Below are positions 43,270-56,100 of a stretch of 64,000 nt of DNA, piece after piece. The position numbers were made by a program, and so were the translations under genes. Source of the stretch: Forficula auricularia (lineage: Eukaryota; Arthropoda; Insecta; Dermaptera; Forficulidae). The notes beneath the pieces were generated by a model. The model was not told the origin of the DNA. It made no database searches and was given only the letters and a program-made list of their open reading frames with translations. The DNA lies in the NCBI GenBank assembly GCA_024734495.1, contig JALMQS010000187.1, positions 6,531,499 to 6,595,498 on the forward strand, read 5' to 3'. How positions within the stretch are numbered: the stretch's first letter is position 1; the number at the start of each line of letters is the position of its first letter.

Positions 43270-43637
43270 CAAGGGCGGATCCAGGGGGGGGCGCGTAGGG
43301 GGTGATCGCCCCCCCCCCCATACAGGCCCGTGCCTGGCGGGAGTGTAACACACGTGCGTCGCACGCAGAGGCCAAAAAACGGCGGCCAAAGCGACAGGGA
43401 ATTTATAACAATTTTTTTTTTTATTTTAATGAACTTAAAATATATATGAGATATGAAATTTGTAAAAAAAAAATTATTTTTTTTAAAAATTGAAAAATTG
43501 AAAATAAAGTTCCCCCCCCCCCCTTGGGCAATTCGATCGCGACACACTTTCGAGATAAAAAGTAGATCTTATATACATCGGCCACCTTATATACATTCTC
43601 CCCCCCCCCCCCATAAAAAATTCCTGGATCGCCCTTG
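43270..43637. mobile_element. 368-bp nonautonomous hAT element
   Basis: Ends CAAGGGCGGATCCAGG and, reversed, CAAGGGCGATCCAGG; flanks CACCACAC (43262-43269) and CACCCCAC (43638-43645), one mismatch in eight. Contains poly-G and poly-C runs. It sits directly at the end of the C-rich repeat fragment. Confidence 0.8.
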
Positions 43638-44586
43638 CACCCCACCAACTCTCTCCGCCTATGATTTCTGGCAGATTATAGGACAATTCTAAAACCATTA
43701 AGGTAGTTGTTTCACCATGTGGGTTTTCTTGGAATTTTTTTTGAAATTTAGATAGATTATTATTTAAATACTTCTCCATCGATTGGTGGCAAAACGAAAT
43801 TTATGAGCAATATAGTACCGGAGATATTAAATTCCAAAGATAGATTTTTCAGACATATACATTGCTAGTGCACGGGATATCGGAAAGTTTACATACATAT
43901 TTAATTATAATTAAGAAACTCTTCTTACCATTGTTATAAAAAACTAAACCAACATTAAACAATATCTAATACATTTTTTAAGAAAATTTTAATTCATTAG
44001 TTACAACACAGTTTCTGAGATAATAATGAATAAATAATGAAAAATTTACACTAAAAACAAGCTGGCAACAATGCATGTATTTAACCTAAAAAGTGTGTTA
44101 GCTTTTTAGTACTTTTTTGACGTATTTTTGCTTCAGCCATTGTCGCAACAGCTTTTAATCGTTTATTAAGAGCTTTTTGTTTAATAAATCGACCTTTATA
44201 ATGTACCTATTTTATCTGTCATTTCTATGATAAAAATATTCAAGCTCGGACAATGTTGCCAGATTTGTCAAACGAGCACGGGATTGGCTAGGAGTGGTAC
44301 ATAAACAGCAAAAAGTTTTGGGCTTATGAATTATGAATCCTTATTGTCTGTTCTATATAATCTAGCATTAACATTTTACTAGTATTAGTAGTTTAAGTAT
44401 ATGAATCTGGCCTGAATTAAATTTTGTAATCAACGCTTCGTCCCCTAAAACTACCAGGAGAGGACTCTTCCTAAAAATTTTATGTGTACAAAATTATTAC
44501 CTGCCCATCTCATAAGTAAAAAAAATGTCTTTTTTTCTACTTATTTTCAAAAAATTTAGAAACGGCCCAAATTGTATACGGCCCAT

Positions 44587-44765
44587 AAATGCGCGGATCC
44601 AGAGGGGGCGATGCCCCCCCCCCCCAAAGCATTGGAGATCAACATTTTTTATATGTTTATTTAATTTTTTTTATAACATTAAATTTTAAAATTGAAGAAA
44701 ATAAAGTTATATGTGGGGGGGCGTCTCTGACCCCCCCCAAATCAGAGGTCTGGATCCGCGCCTGA
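44587..44765. mobile_element. Short hAT-like MITE
   Basis: The ends GCGCGGATCCAGAGGGGGCG and, reversed, CAGGCGCGGATCCAGACC face each other across about 180 bp with poly-C runs. Flanks GGCCCATA and AGCCCATG agree in six of eight. Similar in kind to 43270-43637. Confidence 0.6.
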
Positions 44766-47700
44766 GCCCATGTGGAATTTTCCACATTGCCAGTCCGCCT
44801 CTAACGACTAGTCTTAATATAGTATTTAATTATTTAGATGATTTCTAGCAGATTTTAAGATAATTAACCTACTTGCAATAATATTTAGAGATTTTTCAAT
44901 AAAAGAGTTACAAAGTCAGGGGAGACATTTTGAGACGTCTTTCTAGGTTGAAATTGCCTGACATAATAGAATTTAGGAGTAGTGAAAATATTTAAAGAAA
45001 AAATAATTCTTTTTATTTTAAAATTATCAATTGTTCTTGTTTTTGCTTATAAGTGGAATTTTTAATTAATTTAAACATTAAATATTGGCTAAATGGGCAT
45101 AAGGTTCCAGGAAGTCAAATATAAATTATAAAAAAAGAATAATAAAAATATTAAATGATTAACTAATTAAACGTGTTTTTCATAACATGTAGTACGCGGA
45201 TCGCAAATTCATTTATCCTGACGCCAGCTGAGGCTTACCTACTTGTCCTTTAGTTGCGTAAATGTTTTTTATACATACCATATTAGGTATATTTAAATAT
45301 ATATACATAAGTATTATATGTATACTTATTTGATATTTCTATCAAACAGAAGAGGCTTTCCTTATAAATCAAATAATTAACTAATTAAACATTGCACGTA
45401 GTTACCCGATCGCTTTGAGCCATGGGCGTAACAAGATACTATTTACATAAAAATTCACTAATTAGATAAGAAAAATTTTGGGATTTGTGTCTCTCATCTG
45501 TTAAATTTATATAAAAATAAAGTGTAAACATATGGTTGCTAGACTTTATCCATAAGGGGCTAAAATATTTATTGAGAAAATAAGAAAAAATTGCGGCCTT
45601 TAGTGAACAAATTAATTAAGTAAAAAAGTACCTTAATTAATAGCTTTCAGTAATAAGTACTATAAAAAGTAATTTTGCAAAAAAATTTATATAACCTATT
45701 TTGAGATTCTCAAAGTACTTAAATAGAATATTAAATTTGACCAAGATTAATTAAATTTTAAGATATTTAGAAAAATCTTGATCTGCAGGAATTAGTAAAT
45801 AAAGAACTAATGACTGTGGATCCTTATATAGTATATCAAGCTAATCAGTGCTACATTTCGTTAAAATAATGGTGTTTTTAATTTCAATTCGATAAGTTAG
45901 TTGAACGGTATTAAAAAAATCTTCGACAAAAACTGGATCCATCCTTTCATTCATAGTTCCATCCGTTCGGATTAAATGAAGAAATGGCTCTTTTTGGTCT
46001 CTGGAGCAGATCGGGAATTATTTTTGGCATAATTTTCAGTTCTGAAATTCAATCTAATTGAATATTACGATTTTTGAATCTGGTAGAGAGCATGGGGTTA
46101 GTACTTTTTAATTGAAAAGATTTTGCTTGCCGAGAGTAGTAGAATTGTTAATTCAAAAAGAGAAATCAATGAGGTTGTCCTCTGTTTGTGCAAATCTACC
46201 GGACGCGGTCCTGCACAGAGTGACTATAATTTCCAAGGCTTTTGGCTTTTATAATCAATCTTTTTAATTAAAAATATTTTATCTGCTCTTTTTCATGGTC
46301 CCAAGAACTCGAATGGACGCAAATTCTTTTTATTAGTAATCTCGTACTCTTCCAAACAATATGTGTCAATTGACTTGAAGCGGCGAAGGCCTAATTGGAC
46401 TTTTAAGCACTCAATTTGTTTGTTTGTAGGTCCTAAACATTGTGTTAAGTCCTAATAGTTTCAGTTTTTGTTTTAAAATTATAGTATAGTGAGTAAATTA
46501 ATTTAGGTTTATTTTTTTTCTATTCTAGTACTTTTTACTTTATGAATCTTTAAATTTACTCTTAAGCGAGTAACCGAAAACAATACTTTATCCTAGTGAA
46601 ATTCGCAATGTTTGGTTAAAGTAAAAAAAAGTAAAACCAAAAAAGCAAGTAATTAAATTTATTAAAATTTCTTAACACTGCTATGAGATAGAAAATGTGA
46701 TACGTTTGAGAAAATATAAAAAATACGAAAAAATATTTTTCTCAATCAGCCCTTCAGCTTTTAACAAATTCAAATAATAGGTTTGATGAGATTTTGTCAA
46801 AATTTTATAAGTTTATGAAATTCATTATAATTTACTTACAGAGAATATCGGGAAAAAATCTTAGTATGACACCCTATTCTGATAAACTATTAAAATGAAA
46901 AACATGTTCCAATAACTCTCTCTTTTAATATACCTATATGTATATATTAATTAAAAGAACATCTGTTTGAATATAAAGAAAGCTTTATTATTCATATATG
47001 TATCTGTGAAGAAGAAAATAAAATTTATTTTATATTTGAAAAATTGATAATATTAAAAACATAATTTAAAAAGAAATATAGGTATATATTAATTCTAAAA
47101 AATAAATTTAAATATAAATATTGTTTAGAATAAATACAATATAAATGTAGTTATCTTTTTATAATTTATAATATTTATTTTAATCAAAGAAAACTTAATA
47201 ATCGATAACTTTTTAGCTCGCAATTCTGTTCCTTGATCTGGAAGATTTATTAAGGTTAGACCACTCATGGTAATAGAAAATTAAAATTTTATAATATTCT
47301 CAAGAAGTTTCTGCTATTATTGGAAGCCTTTTTCCGGTGATTATGAATGTAGTATGTCCCTCAAGGTGAAGTGGTATCAAACTATATAGTCCAATTTTTA
47401 TTCTTGTAGTTGGACTTTTATGCACTCTTCGACCCCAGGAAAGAACATATCGAAGGGGTCGAAACCTTTTTGACTATATACCTACATGTGTATATAGTCA
47501 AAGATCCAAACCAAATAAGGTATTTATTTCTGAAGACATAAGAGCAGAGCTTTTCAGAGAAAATGAATTTTTAAGGCCCTTCAACATTTAAAATAAAACT
47601 GTGGAAAAGAAATAAAAACAATTGTATTTTAATTTGAAAAGATCTTCTTGCCAAGATTAGCAGAATTGTTGATCATTATGGGGAATCAATGAGGATGTCT

Positions 47701-47950
47701 TCTGTTTGATAAAATTACATAAATACATTCATTCTTTACAATTGAGATAAACAAATTTTGTGAATGATTCTTCCTATAATAATAAATTCTTATTGTATTC
47801 TATTGAAGTGACATATTGGTAAGATGAATGGGCGAGTTTTAAAAATTATTTTATATGATAATATTTTTGTTTAGAAAAATGAATATTGTCATAGAATAAG
47901 TGTTATTTTACCTATGCTGTTGACACATCTAATTTAAGAAAACTCATCTG
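44766..47950. other. Intergenic AT-rich stretch
   Basis: Copies 2 and 3 of a dispersed repeat lie near 46118-46200 and 47633-47712 (related to 6675-6760). No gene seen. Confidence 0.55.
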
Positions 47951-47954
47951 TACT

Positions 47955-48070
47955 GATTTGTTACAGCTTCCAGTGCATAGCCCCCGCAATGGGGGTGGTC
48001 CAAGTGCACCTGTGGGTCCCGGGGCCAGACCCTACAGGAGCCCGGGGCCCGGAGGTGAGACGTTTTTAAG
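47955..48070. repeat. GC-rich patch
   Basis: CAGTGCATAGCCCCCGCAAT and GGGTCCCGGGGCCAGACC stand out in AT-rich DNA. It may be an end of a hAT-like element (CAGTGCATAG), but no partner end or flank duplication was found. Confidence 0.4.
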
Positions 48071-48589
48071 GGGGTATTTTAGAAAAAATAAAGTAAAAAT
48101 GCGTAGGGTGACCTACTTTTTCCACTTCATAAAAAACACATACTTATTCCATAATAAGGGGGATAGCTTCAGATTTTGGGCCAGAAATTTCATGTGGGGC
48201 CATGTTCCAGTGATAAAGTAGTTATACATATATGCCTTCGAAATAATTGGATTTAGACAATAAAATTCATAGAATTTTTTTACTGATATAAAGCATTTTC
48301 ATTAACATCTTCCATTCTTATATATGATTTTATTTGATAGAAACTATAGTTTCGAAGGCTAGACCATAATCTATTCCTTATAAATATTATATTTGTTTTC
48401 TGTGGATGATTACTTTCGAATATAATAGTTCATTCATATCTAAACAGATAAAATAATACATTAGATGAGATGTGAATAAAATCACTTCTTTCGAAGGTAC
48501 TAATGCAGAGAGAAAAAAATTAATTTTTATAAGACTGATGTTAAAGGTAAGCCTTCGAAACTATATTCTTTTTCAAATAAAATTATATA

Positions 48590-48703
48590 AAGATAAGAGT
48601 AAATAAATATTTTATTTAATATGGATTTACTATGAGTTAAGGATACTGGTAGTAAGTAAATCCATATTAAATAAAATATTTATTTACTCTTATCTTTATT
48701 AAA
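48590..48703. repeat. Inverted repeat with about 45-bp arms
   Basis: AAAGATAAGAGTAAATAAAT continues to ATGGATTTACTA; the complement returns after a loop of about 17 bp. GCCTTCGAAA/TTTCGAAGGC boxes occur at 48234, 48351 and 48552, hinting at a larger element. Confidence 0.7.
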
Positions 48704-51700
48704 GATGTTTCACCTTGCACCAACACCACAATCTCTACTGATTATAAAATTATATATATGTGTGTATCTTTATTTGCATCACAGGATACCCTCATTGAAT
48801 TCCTATTAAAGTTAAACAATGGTATTTAATATTTATTCACTTATAACTTTTATTTCACATAAGTTCTGCGCGTTTTAATTTTAGCAAATTTAGTTATTAT
48901 GTGGCCCGTGGCAACCGCCCCTCTTGTCGTCTCCTCGGTAGGTTCTGCTTAATCGTTAAAATTCTAGTAAATCTAGACTTTACTCAATTTACATTTTTCT
49001 CCACTAAATATCGACTTCAAAAATAGAGGATAAAAAGTTATGAAAATATAAAATTTGAATCATCATATTTTACCATAGGTAGTGTACCCATAAAAATCTT
49101 CCACATTTATCTGAACGCCAAAGCCTCAAACAAAAAATTTGTTCATCTTATATGTCTTTTCTTTCTCTTTAAACTTATGCATTTATTAAAAGATAAATAA
49201 AATAGAAAACTTGTATTAATTCATTTGTTATTATATTTCTCATTAAATAATAAATTTATTTATAATAATATACAAATTACGAATAAGTACGCAATTATTT
49301 TTGGGGTTTCTTATACAAAAAAAACCTTTATAAATAAATCCTATACAATTTTTGTTTAAATCTTAATGTTCTCTTTAGTTTATAATATTAATATACAATT
49401 ATAAATATATATTTTTAAATATATATATATTGTATATATATTCTGAACACTTATGAATTAAAAATTAAAACAATTTTCTATTAAATTTTATAAAATATCT
49501 AATTGAGGGCTGACTCCAGAATTTCTTGGAAAAAACACATTTTGAGTTTCTTTTGTGGTATTAAAAAAAGTTCTTAAGCCATAAATAATGTTTAACTTCA
49601 TCAGGTACAATTTAATGGAAATCTAGAAATCATTTTTACAATTTACCCTCTCTACTATATTAAGAATTCATTATTTACAAATTAGTTTCTAAATTTTCAC
49701 TAATTTGCACTTAAAATCACAGCAATTATTTTTTTCTTTTTACAAAAAATAAAATGAGAAAATTTATTAATATTAAAGTAATCTATAAACAAATTAAAAT
49801 GGGAAATGAATATAAGGAAAAATGGGAGTATTTTATATTTATAAATATATACAAATAGTTATCTGATTCTAAAAAAGATTTTGTATTTGACAATGCAACT
49901 AAGTGCACGTTACAACACCTTATCTTACAAGACCAGCTTCACTTTTACATTATGTACAATAACATATAATTTTATTAATAATTCTTCAAAAAAAATAATT
50001 AAAACAAATCTCTGTACAAAACGAATATTTCATTTTACAATGAAATTAAGAAAAAAAAAACGAAATAATTAATATATATAAAAAGATGAGGATGAATAAG
50101 ATGAAATGTATAAAAATAATTAAAAACAAAATTAAGAAAAATAAATGATCAAAAAATATTTAAAAATCAATGAGATAAAATTGAAAAAATATATAGATAG
50201 ATATTAAAATTAATAAATAGGAGAAAAAAGATAAAATAAATGATTTTCAGGGGGGGGGGGGGGGGGTAAATAAAAAATATGGAAATTTAGCGTCGGTGTA
50301 AAAAATAAATTAAATTAATTCGTGCAATAAATAGGAGATTTGAATGAAAAAATAAACGAAATATTCATGGAATGCATTTGATGCTCTCCATGGATTATAG
50401 ATTTATATTATAAAATGTTAATATATAAATTAATAGAATCGAATCATTTATAACAAATTGAAATAGAGTATTTGTGGTTTTCTAACTATTTGCATAATTT
50501 CAATCCTTATAGAAAATTCATTTTTTTTTAATTTAAACAACATGCATATATAAATTTTTCTTTGATGTTTAAATAGCTTGTTAAATTTCATAACAACCAC
50601 GTAATTTTATTTATATATCCATATATAAATATATTGGCGAAAATCAGCAACCGATAGAGACGATAGTTAACGGAGAACAAAAACATTTTTTCCTATAAGA
50701 AAAACATTTGTTTAGTTTTTTATTTTAAATTAACTAACACCCCGAGCAGATGCGAATAGATATTAGGAAGTGAATTTACATGTTAATATTAATTCTATGT
50801 CTCGAAGAAATGTCACGCCTATCGTGATTTTCGCCAATAACAGAAAATATATATCTATATATGTATATATAACTATATACACATATATATATATATATAT
50901 GTATATAAAATAATTTGTACATGTATATATATATATGTTATATACTTGGATTTATGTATACGAATTTTATTTTAATGAGCATTGGTTTATTTACAAAGAT
51001 TATTTTAGATTTATTAAAATGAAGTGTATTATTGCAAATTCGGGTTTTGCTATGGAAAAAGTTTCAAGATAATGGAGCGATTTCCAAAGCATTAAGATAG
51101 AAATCCTTGTATGCACACCGCAATAGATACACCGACTTGGCAATTTGATGGGTGTGACAGCAAGATCGATTTAGTGAAAATGAGAAATAAGGATAGAAAT
51201 AGAAGATATATTTTTGAGTGGAAATAGAGTGTGAATTATTAAATTATATAATATTATAAAAAGATTTTTTTTTTTAAATTTAGCAATCACAACCATCATT
51301 TGCTTTATCATTAGAAGGTGCAAATTTGAATTTAAATATTTTAAGATCAGTGTTTATTTCTTAATGTTAATAACTTAATGGAAAATATAAAAAATATTGA
51401 TTTTTTAAAAATCTTTTAAATTAAAAATTAATATATAATAGTATATAAGATATCTTTCAAATAAATTCTTTAATTATATGTATATATATATAGGTCTTTA
51501 GAGACATGTATATATATTAATAATCACACTTTTGTAACACACTATGTACAAAAATATTAGCCCATGATTCGAGCAATAATTGACTTTTGTACACTAGAGA
51601 CTGTCGCTAAAATAAAATACACTGTGCAAATATACATAAATGAATAGCTAGGGCACCTGAAGAAAGTTATGGAGGGTGAATCAGGCGCATAAACATTTGA

Positions 51701-51871
51701 TTTATATACATGGATATTATACACACTTATGGATCCTGCTTAACTAATTGATGAGAAAGCCATCTACAAGAAGGTAAAAAATCTATTAAAGTTTTTCTCG
51801 GGTTTACTTTTGTACAGGCGAGATGAAGTAACTTGACACTAGATTTACAGAGAGTTAACAACCGCCTTTCA
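48704..51871. other. AT-rich stretch below the rno stop, includes its 3' UTR
   Basis: A run of about 18 G lies at 50250-50267 and TATA-rich microsatellites at about 50845-50940. The rno 3' UTR must start at 51871 and extend leftwards; I cannot place its end. No other gene is seen. Confidence 0.5.
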
Positions 51872-53113
51872 TCACCTAACTTGACAACCCTGTTGATTAA
51901 TGGGTACTGCAGATGATGAAGGCTCATCATTTGTAGATGGCACAGGGTCTGTAGGAGGAGGCTTCATAACATATCCTTCTTGACACCGAGAGATCTTAAG
52001 ACGAATGGGGGTCACTTTAGACGTCCTTACATCTAATTCATCGGGAGGGTCTGTCACTGACACTATTGCACTAGCACTTTGAGTTTCAATGCTTGGGCTA
52101 GAGAATGGGGATGATGAGGGTTCAGGGGGCGGTTCCCCAGGATCATCTATGGGAGGCGGCACCCTTGAAGGGGACGCTATACCCGAAGTTCCTTCAGAAG
52201 CAGATGGAAGGGACATTGAAGATTCAACAGAAGGCTTTTTACCAAAGCGAATAATTAATTTAGTAGGTGCTGCTTGTTCATCACTAGGAATAATGCAAAC
52301 TTCATGGGCTTCTTCTTGCCTACGTCTCTTTTTACTGCTACCGGATGATTTCTTTGTTTTTTTAGTTTTCTTTTCTTCGTCAAAATCTGCCATGACTTTC
52401 TTTCTGAATTTCATACTTTCTCTTTTCAATTCTTCAACAGTGGGCTTTGGCAATGCTGGCGTTAATCGCTTTTTGGGAGGTCGTATTCGCAGCCGTTTAT
52501 CTTCAATACTTACCGCTTCAGATTCAGATAAATTAAGTTTGATTTTAAGTTTAGGCGCCGTAGGACCAATAACACTTCCTTTAGGAGGCCGCCCTCTTCT
52601 TTTAACTGGAGATGATAAATCTCCACCGCTTCCTGTTGATCCTACACTTCGACGACGTTCAGCCAAAGTACCTACATTAGATAGAGGATCATCAGGTAAT
52701 TCAAGTAAACGAAGTTCTCGGCCACTTTCTTTTCGTCTTTTCTTTTCCATATTAGCGTCAACAACAGCTTTGTAATCTTCCCTTGTGGGAATAGTTGTCA
52801 TTGAGGCAACTGCTTTGGGAATAGTAATAACAGTTCGATTTATAGGAGGAGTAGGTGGTACTGATTGACCAGAAGGAATAGGAGCATCTTCCATATTCAT
52901 ATCTTGAGAACAATATTGGCGAAGTAATTCTTTTTTTCTCATTCTTCGCAAATTAGATGTGCCTGACGCAGCTGTGAAAACAGTTGATGATGTTGGTATG
53001 ACGTATGGTGGAACAGTTTCCAAGGTGTTAAGAGGTGGTATAGCAGCTACTGGAGGCTGACTCGTAGTACTTCCAGCATAATTAGCGTCCAAGAAAGGAC
53101 CTTTAATTTTGAC
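51872..53113 (-). CDS. rno: rno terminal exon with AT-hook, 413 codons and stop
   Basis: The exon starts [20 protein letters not shown] after TTTTTCAG, in frame with the giant exon, and stops at TGA 51872-51874. It contains [14 protein letters not shown], a canonical AT-hook [10 protein letters not shown] near 52590, a basic [18 protein letters not shown] tract, and several short basic/hydrophobic motifs ([29 protein letters not shown]). The last residues are [10 protein letters not shown] further 3' exon cannot be excluded, since GT dinucleotides lie next to the stop. Confidence 0.9.
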   Translation of the reverse strand, partial: VKIKGPFLDANYAGSTTSQPPVAAIPPLNTLETVPPYVIPTSSTVFTAASGTSNLRRMRKKELLRQYCSQDMNMEDAPIPSGQSVPPTPPINRTVITIPKAVASMTTIPTREDYKAVVDANMEKKRRKESGRELRLLELPDDPLSNVGTLAERRRSVGSTGSGGDLSSPVKRRGRPPKGSVIGPTAPKLKIKLNLSESEAVSIEDKRLRIRPPKKRLTPALPKPTVEELKRESMKFRKKVMADFDEEKKTKKTKKSSGSSKKRRRQEEAHEVCIIPSDEQAAPTKLIIRFGKKPSVESSMSLPSASEGTSGIASPSRVPPPIDDPGEPPPEPSSSPFSSPSIETQSASAIVSVTDPPDELDVRTSKVTPIRLKISRCQEGYVMKPPPTDPVPSTNDEPSSSAVPINQQGCQVR

Positions 53114-56100
53114 CTGAAAAATAAATATTTATTAAAACTTCGTTCTGTCTCTGTCATTATTTTATTAAATAAATTATATTAATATTCTATTAAATAAATT
53201 AAAGTGTTCTTGGAAATTCGGACAATTTGACAGGTAAAGAAAAAGTTTTGACAAGAGAAAAGCTCCATAGATTATTATATTTTTAAATAAAAGAATTGAT
53301 AGGGTAAAAAAAATGATTTTTTGTTGACGGAAATAAAGATTTTTATTTATCTTATATGTATGAGATATGAGCCTTCATTAACAAGATTTACATACAGTTG
53401 TATTAATTCTAAGGTAGAAATTTGTGGTTGCTTGATCATGAACCAATGTTTATATGATTCTTAAAGTTTGTTTTATAATTTTTGCATGATGTATTATTAT
53501 TTTTTTTTCGAGAGCTGAAGTGTGAATAAAGGCACGAAACGATGTTGAAACGAAAATAACAACGTTTTATTATTGTCCAAATTGTCAACAGTATAAAAAA
53601 TTTATTAAAATATTGTTATGTATATTGGGCTTAATTTTTCGGCCAAGATTAGGGTTTGAGTGAGTTATCTCCGGGTTTAATTATTATAATTTCTCCGGGT
53701 TGTGTACAAAATCATATACAAACTGTCGCGTGTATCTCGTGTATCATGTACGGAATAGGAATTTCTTCTTATATACCTGTTTTTATTTTATACGGAAATT
53801 GTTAAGTTTGTTTTTTAATAGTTATATAACTACTCTGTGATCATTACAATTTTAATTTATATAAATAAAAAAATTGCATATGTATGCAGGTTTTTTTTTT
53901 GGGAGGGGGGTTAGTAATCTTCACCGGGAGAGACTTAGTTCTGAGATAGCAACCCTAGTCAAGATGTGTCTAAAAACGTCCCTTCGCTCCGAGTGATTTT
54001 GATATGGAAGTGATAATGTCAGAGGAACAAGAAAAAATCAGATTAGGGTATGTTTCCGAGGATAATTCACGCGGAATATACACATATACTCGTATATATT
54101 TATAATTTGGAAATGGAACTTATTTTTGAAAGCTAATTCGAAATAATTGATTAAAACGGGGAACTTTTATTTTATTCCATTAAAAGAGAGATTTATTCTA
54201 AGCATTTTAATTATTAATTTTAATGCAACGAAATTTTCTCTGGAGAGAGACGGACTAGTAGAAATTTTAATTGAATGTAATGGAGGGCAGCCCAGGGGTA
54301 GTGAGGAAAGAAAAAATTAACACATATAAGGTGTAATTTATTGGAATCCTTCCTCCTTTCCTTTCAAACCGACGTTTCGGAGGATTTTTCCCTCCTTCTT
54401 CAGGGTTTCATTGACCCTTTGAAACCCTGAAGAAGGAGGAAAAATTCTCCGAAACGTCGGTTATTAAGATCTAAGATTAAAATAGCCTTAAATTTTTTTT
54501 ATGAAAATGATGAGAGAAGGAGTTACACCAAAAAGGTGCAACCCCTAAAGGCCTGGGTTGGTCCCTCCATAGTGAAAAGAAGAAAGAATTTTATGGGTTG
54601 GGCGGGGGTCGAAGGTATCTGTGGATACGGGTCTTAAATAGCTGAAGGTTATAAGTCGCGGGAAAGATGGTGCCAAGGAGCGAGTTCCAGTCCCTGGAGG
54701 TCATAGGGAAAAAAGAGTTGGCGAAAGCGCTTGTTCGACTTTTATCCAATTTGACAACGAAGGGGTGCTGAGCGTTTAAAAACCGCGTGTTTCTCGTAAA
54801 GAGGGCATTAGGGGGGGATAATTGATTTCAGCTCGACTGAACAGACACCGTGATAGTATCTGTAGTACAGGGAAAGGGCAGAAACGGTTCTTCGGTGAGC
54901 CAGGGAGTCGAGTGTGTTAGTTAGAGCCGGGTCTCCCATTAGTTTAATTGCTCGCTTCTGAATTGCATCCAGTGTAGCAAGAGAATGCTTGGAGGCACCC
55001 CTCCACAGATGAGAGCCATATTCGAGACAGGGTCGAATTTGAGCCTTATAGAGTATAAGAAGTTGACTGGGAGTATAACAGCGTCTAGACCTAAATAGGG
55101 GACCAAGCTTGCGCGCTGCAGCTTTAGCAGTGGTTGAGATATGGTCATTCCATGAAAGGTCAGATCCTAGAGTTACGCCTAGCATTGAAATTTTATCCCT
55201 GAATTCTAGTGAGTTTGAGTCTTAATCTAGTAATATATAATAATTAAATTAAAAAAATTAAAATAAACTGTTTATTTAGTTTATATGTTAATCTGAAACA
55301 GTTTTTTTAATGAAAATAATAGTAAATTGATTAAATGTAATTACATTTATTAATTTTTTATAGATTATAATTTTTTTAAACAAAACAGATATATATAATA
55401 TATAATACATGACTTGTAAGGCTTATTATAGTCGTTATTTATGAAATAGAATAGATATATAGATATATAGATAGATAGATAGAAGCTTCATTTTATAACA
55501 CTCATGTGATAAAACTTAGCCTTATAAATCTTGTATTTTAATAGTGAGAAAACAAAATATTTGTACCTTAAGTTGATTTCTTGAATCCGCTAAAGAAACC
55601 TTAGCTTCCGGTATTACTTGTGGTGGAGGAGGATCTACAGTACGATTCTTGATATCAGCAGCCAATAATTCTTTATCCAGGTCCTCGAGATCAGGTACAA
55701 GATCATTATTTGATGGATATGAGACTAAATCATTGTGATATGATGATGGTGGATCATACTGAACACTATAAGTCCTTTTATCAACAGCACCGGGATACAC
55801 AGGAGCAACTTCAGGTGGTGGCGGAGGTAGTGTTACCTCTGATGGAGGAGGAATGGGTGATGGAAGTCGCAAAGATGAACGTGGTGTAGATTGTGGAGGT
55901 GACGCAAAACGTGGAGAATGTGAATGGATATCAGTAGAGCGTCTTCTTTCCCGCATTGCACGCAAGTTTTCTACACCTTCACTTGGAGAATCATCGTCAA
56001 ATTCGAGATCATATACAGTGCCAGATAATTTGTGCGTAATTGTGTGATCATCATAATGTTGATGAGTATTGCTTCCTCTGCCTCGACCTCGACCTCGTCT

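Noticed and set aside
43110..43779. Overlapping open frames near 43.1-43.8 kb
   Set aside because: They run across the C-rich repeat and the hAT element and show no known protein.
52089..52775. 228-codon open frame on the plus strand opposite the last rno exon
   Set aside because: It is antisense to a well-supported coding exon with biased codon composition, and its product resembles no known protein.
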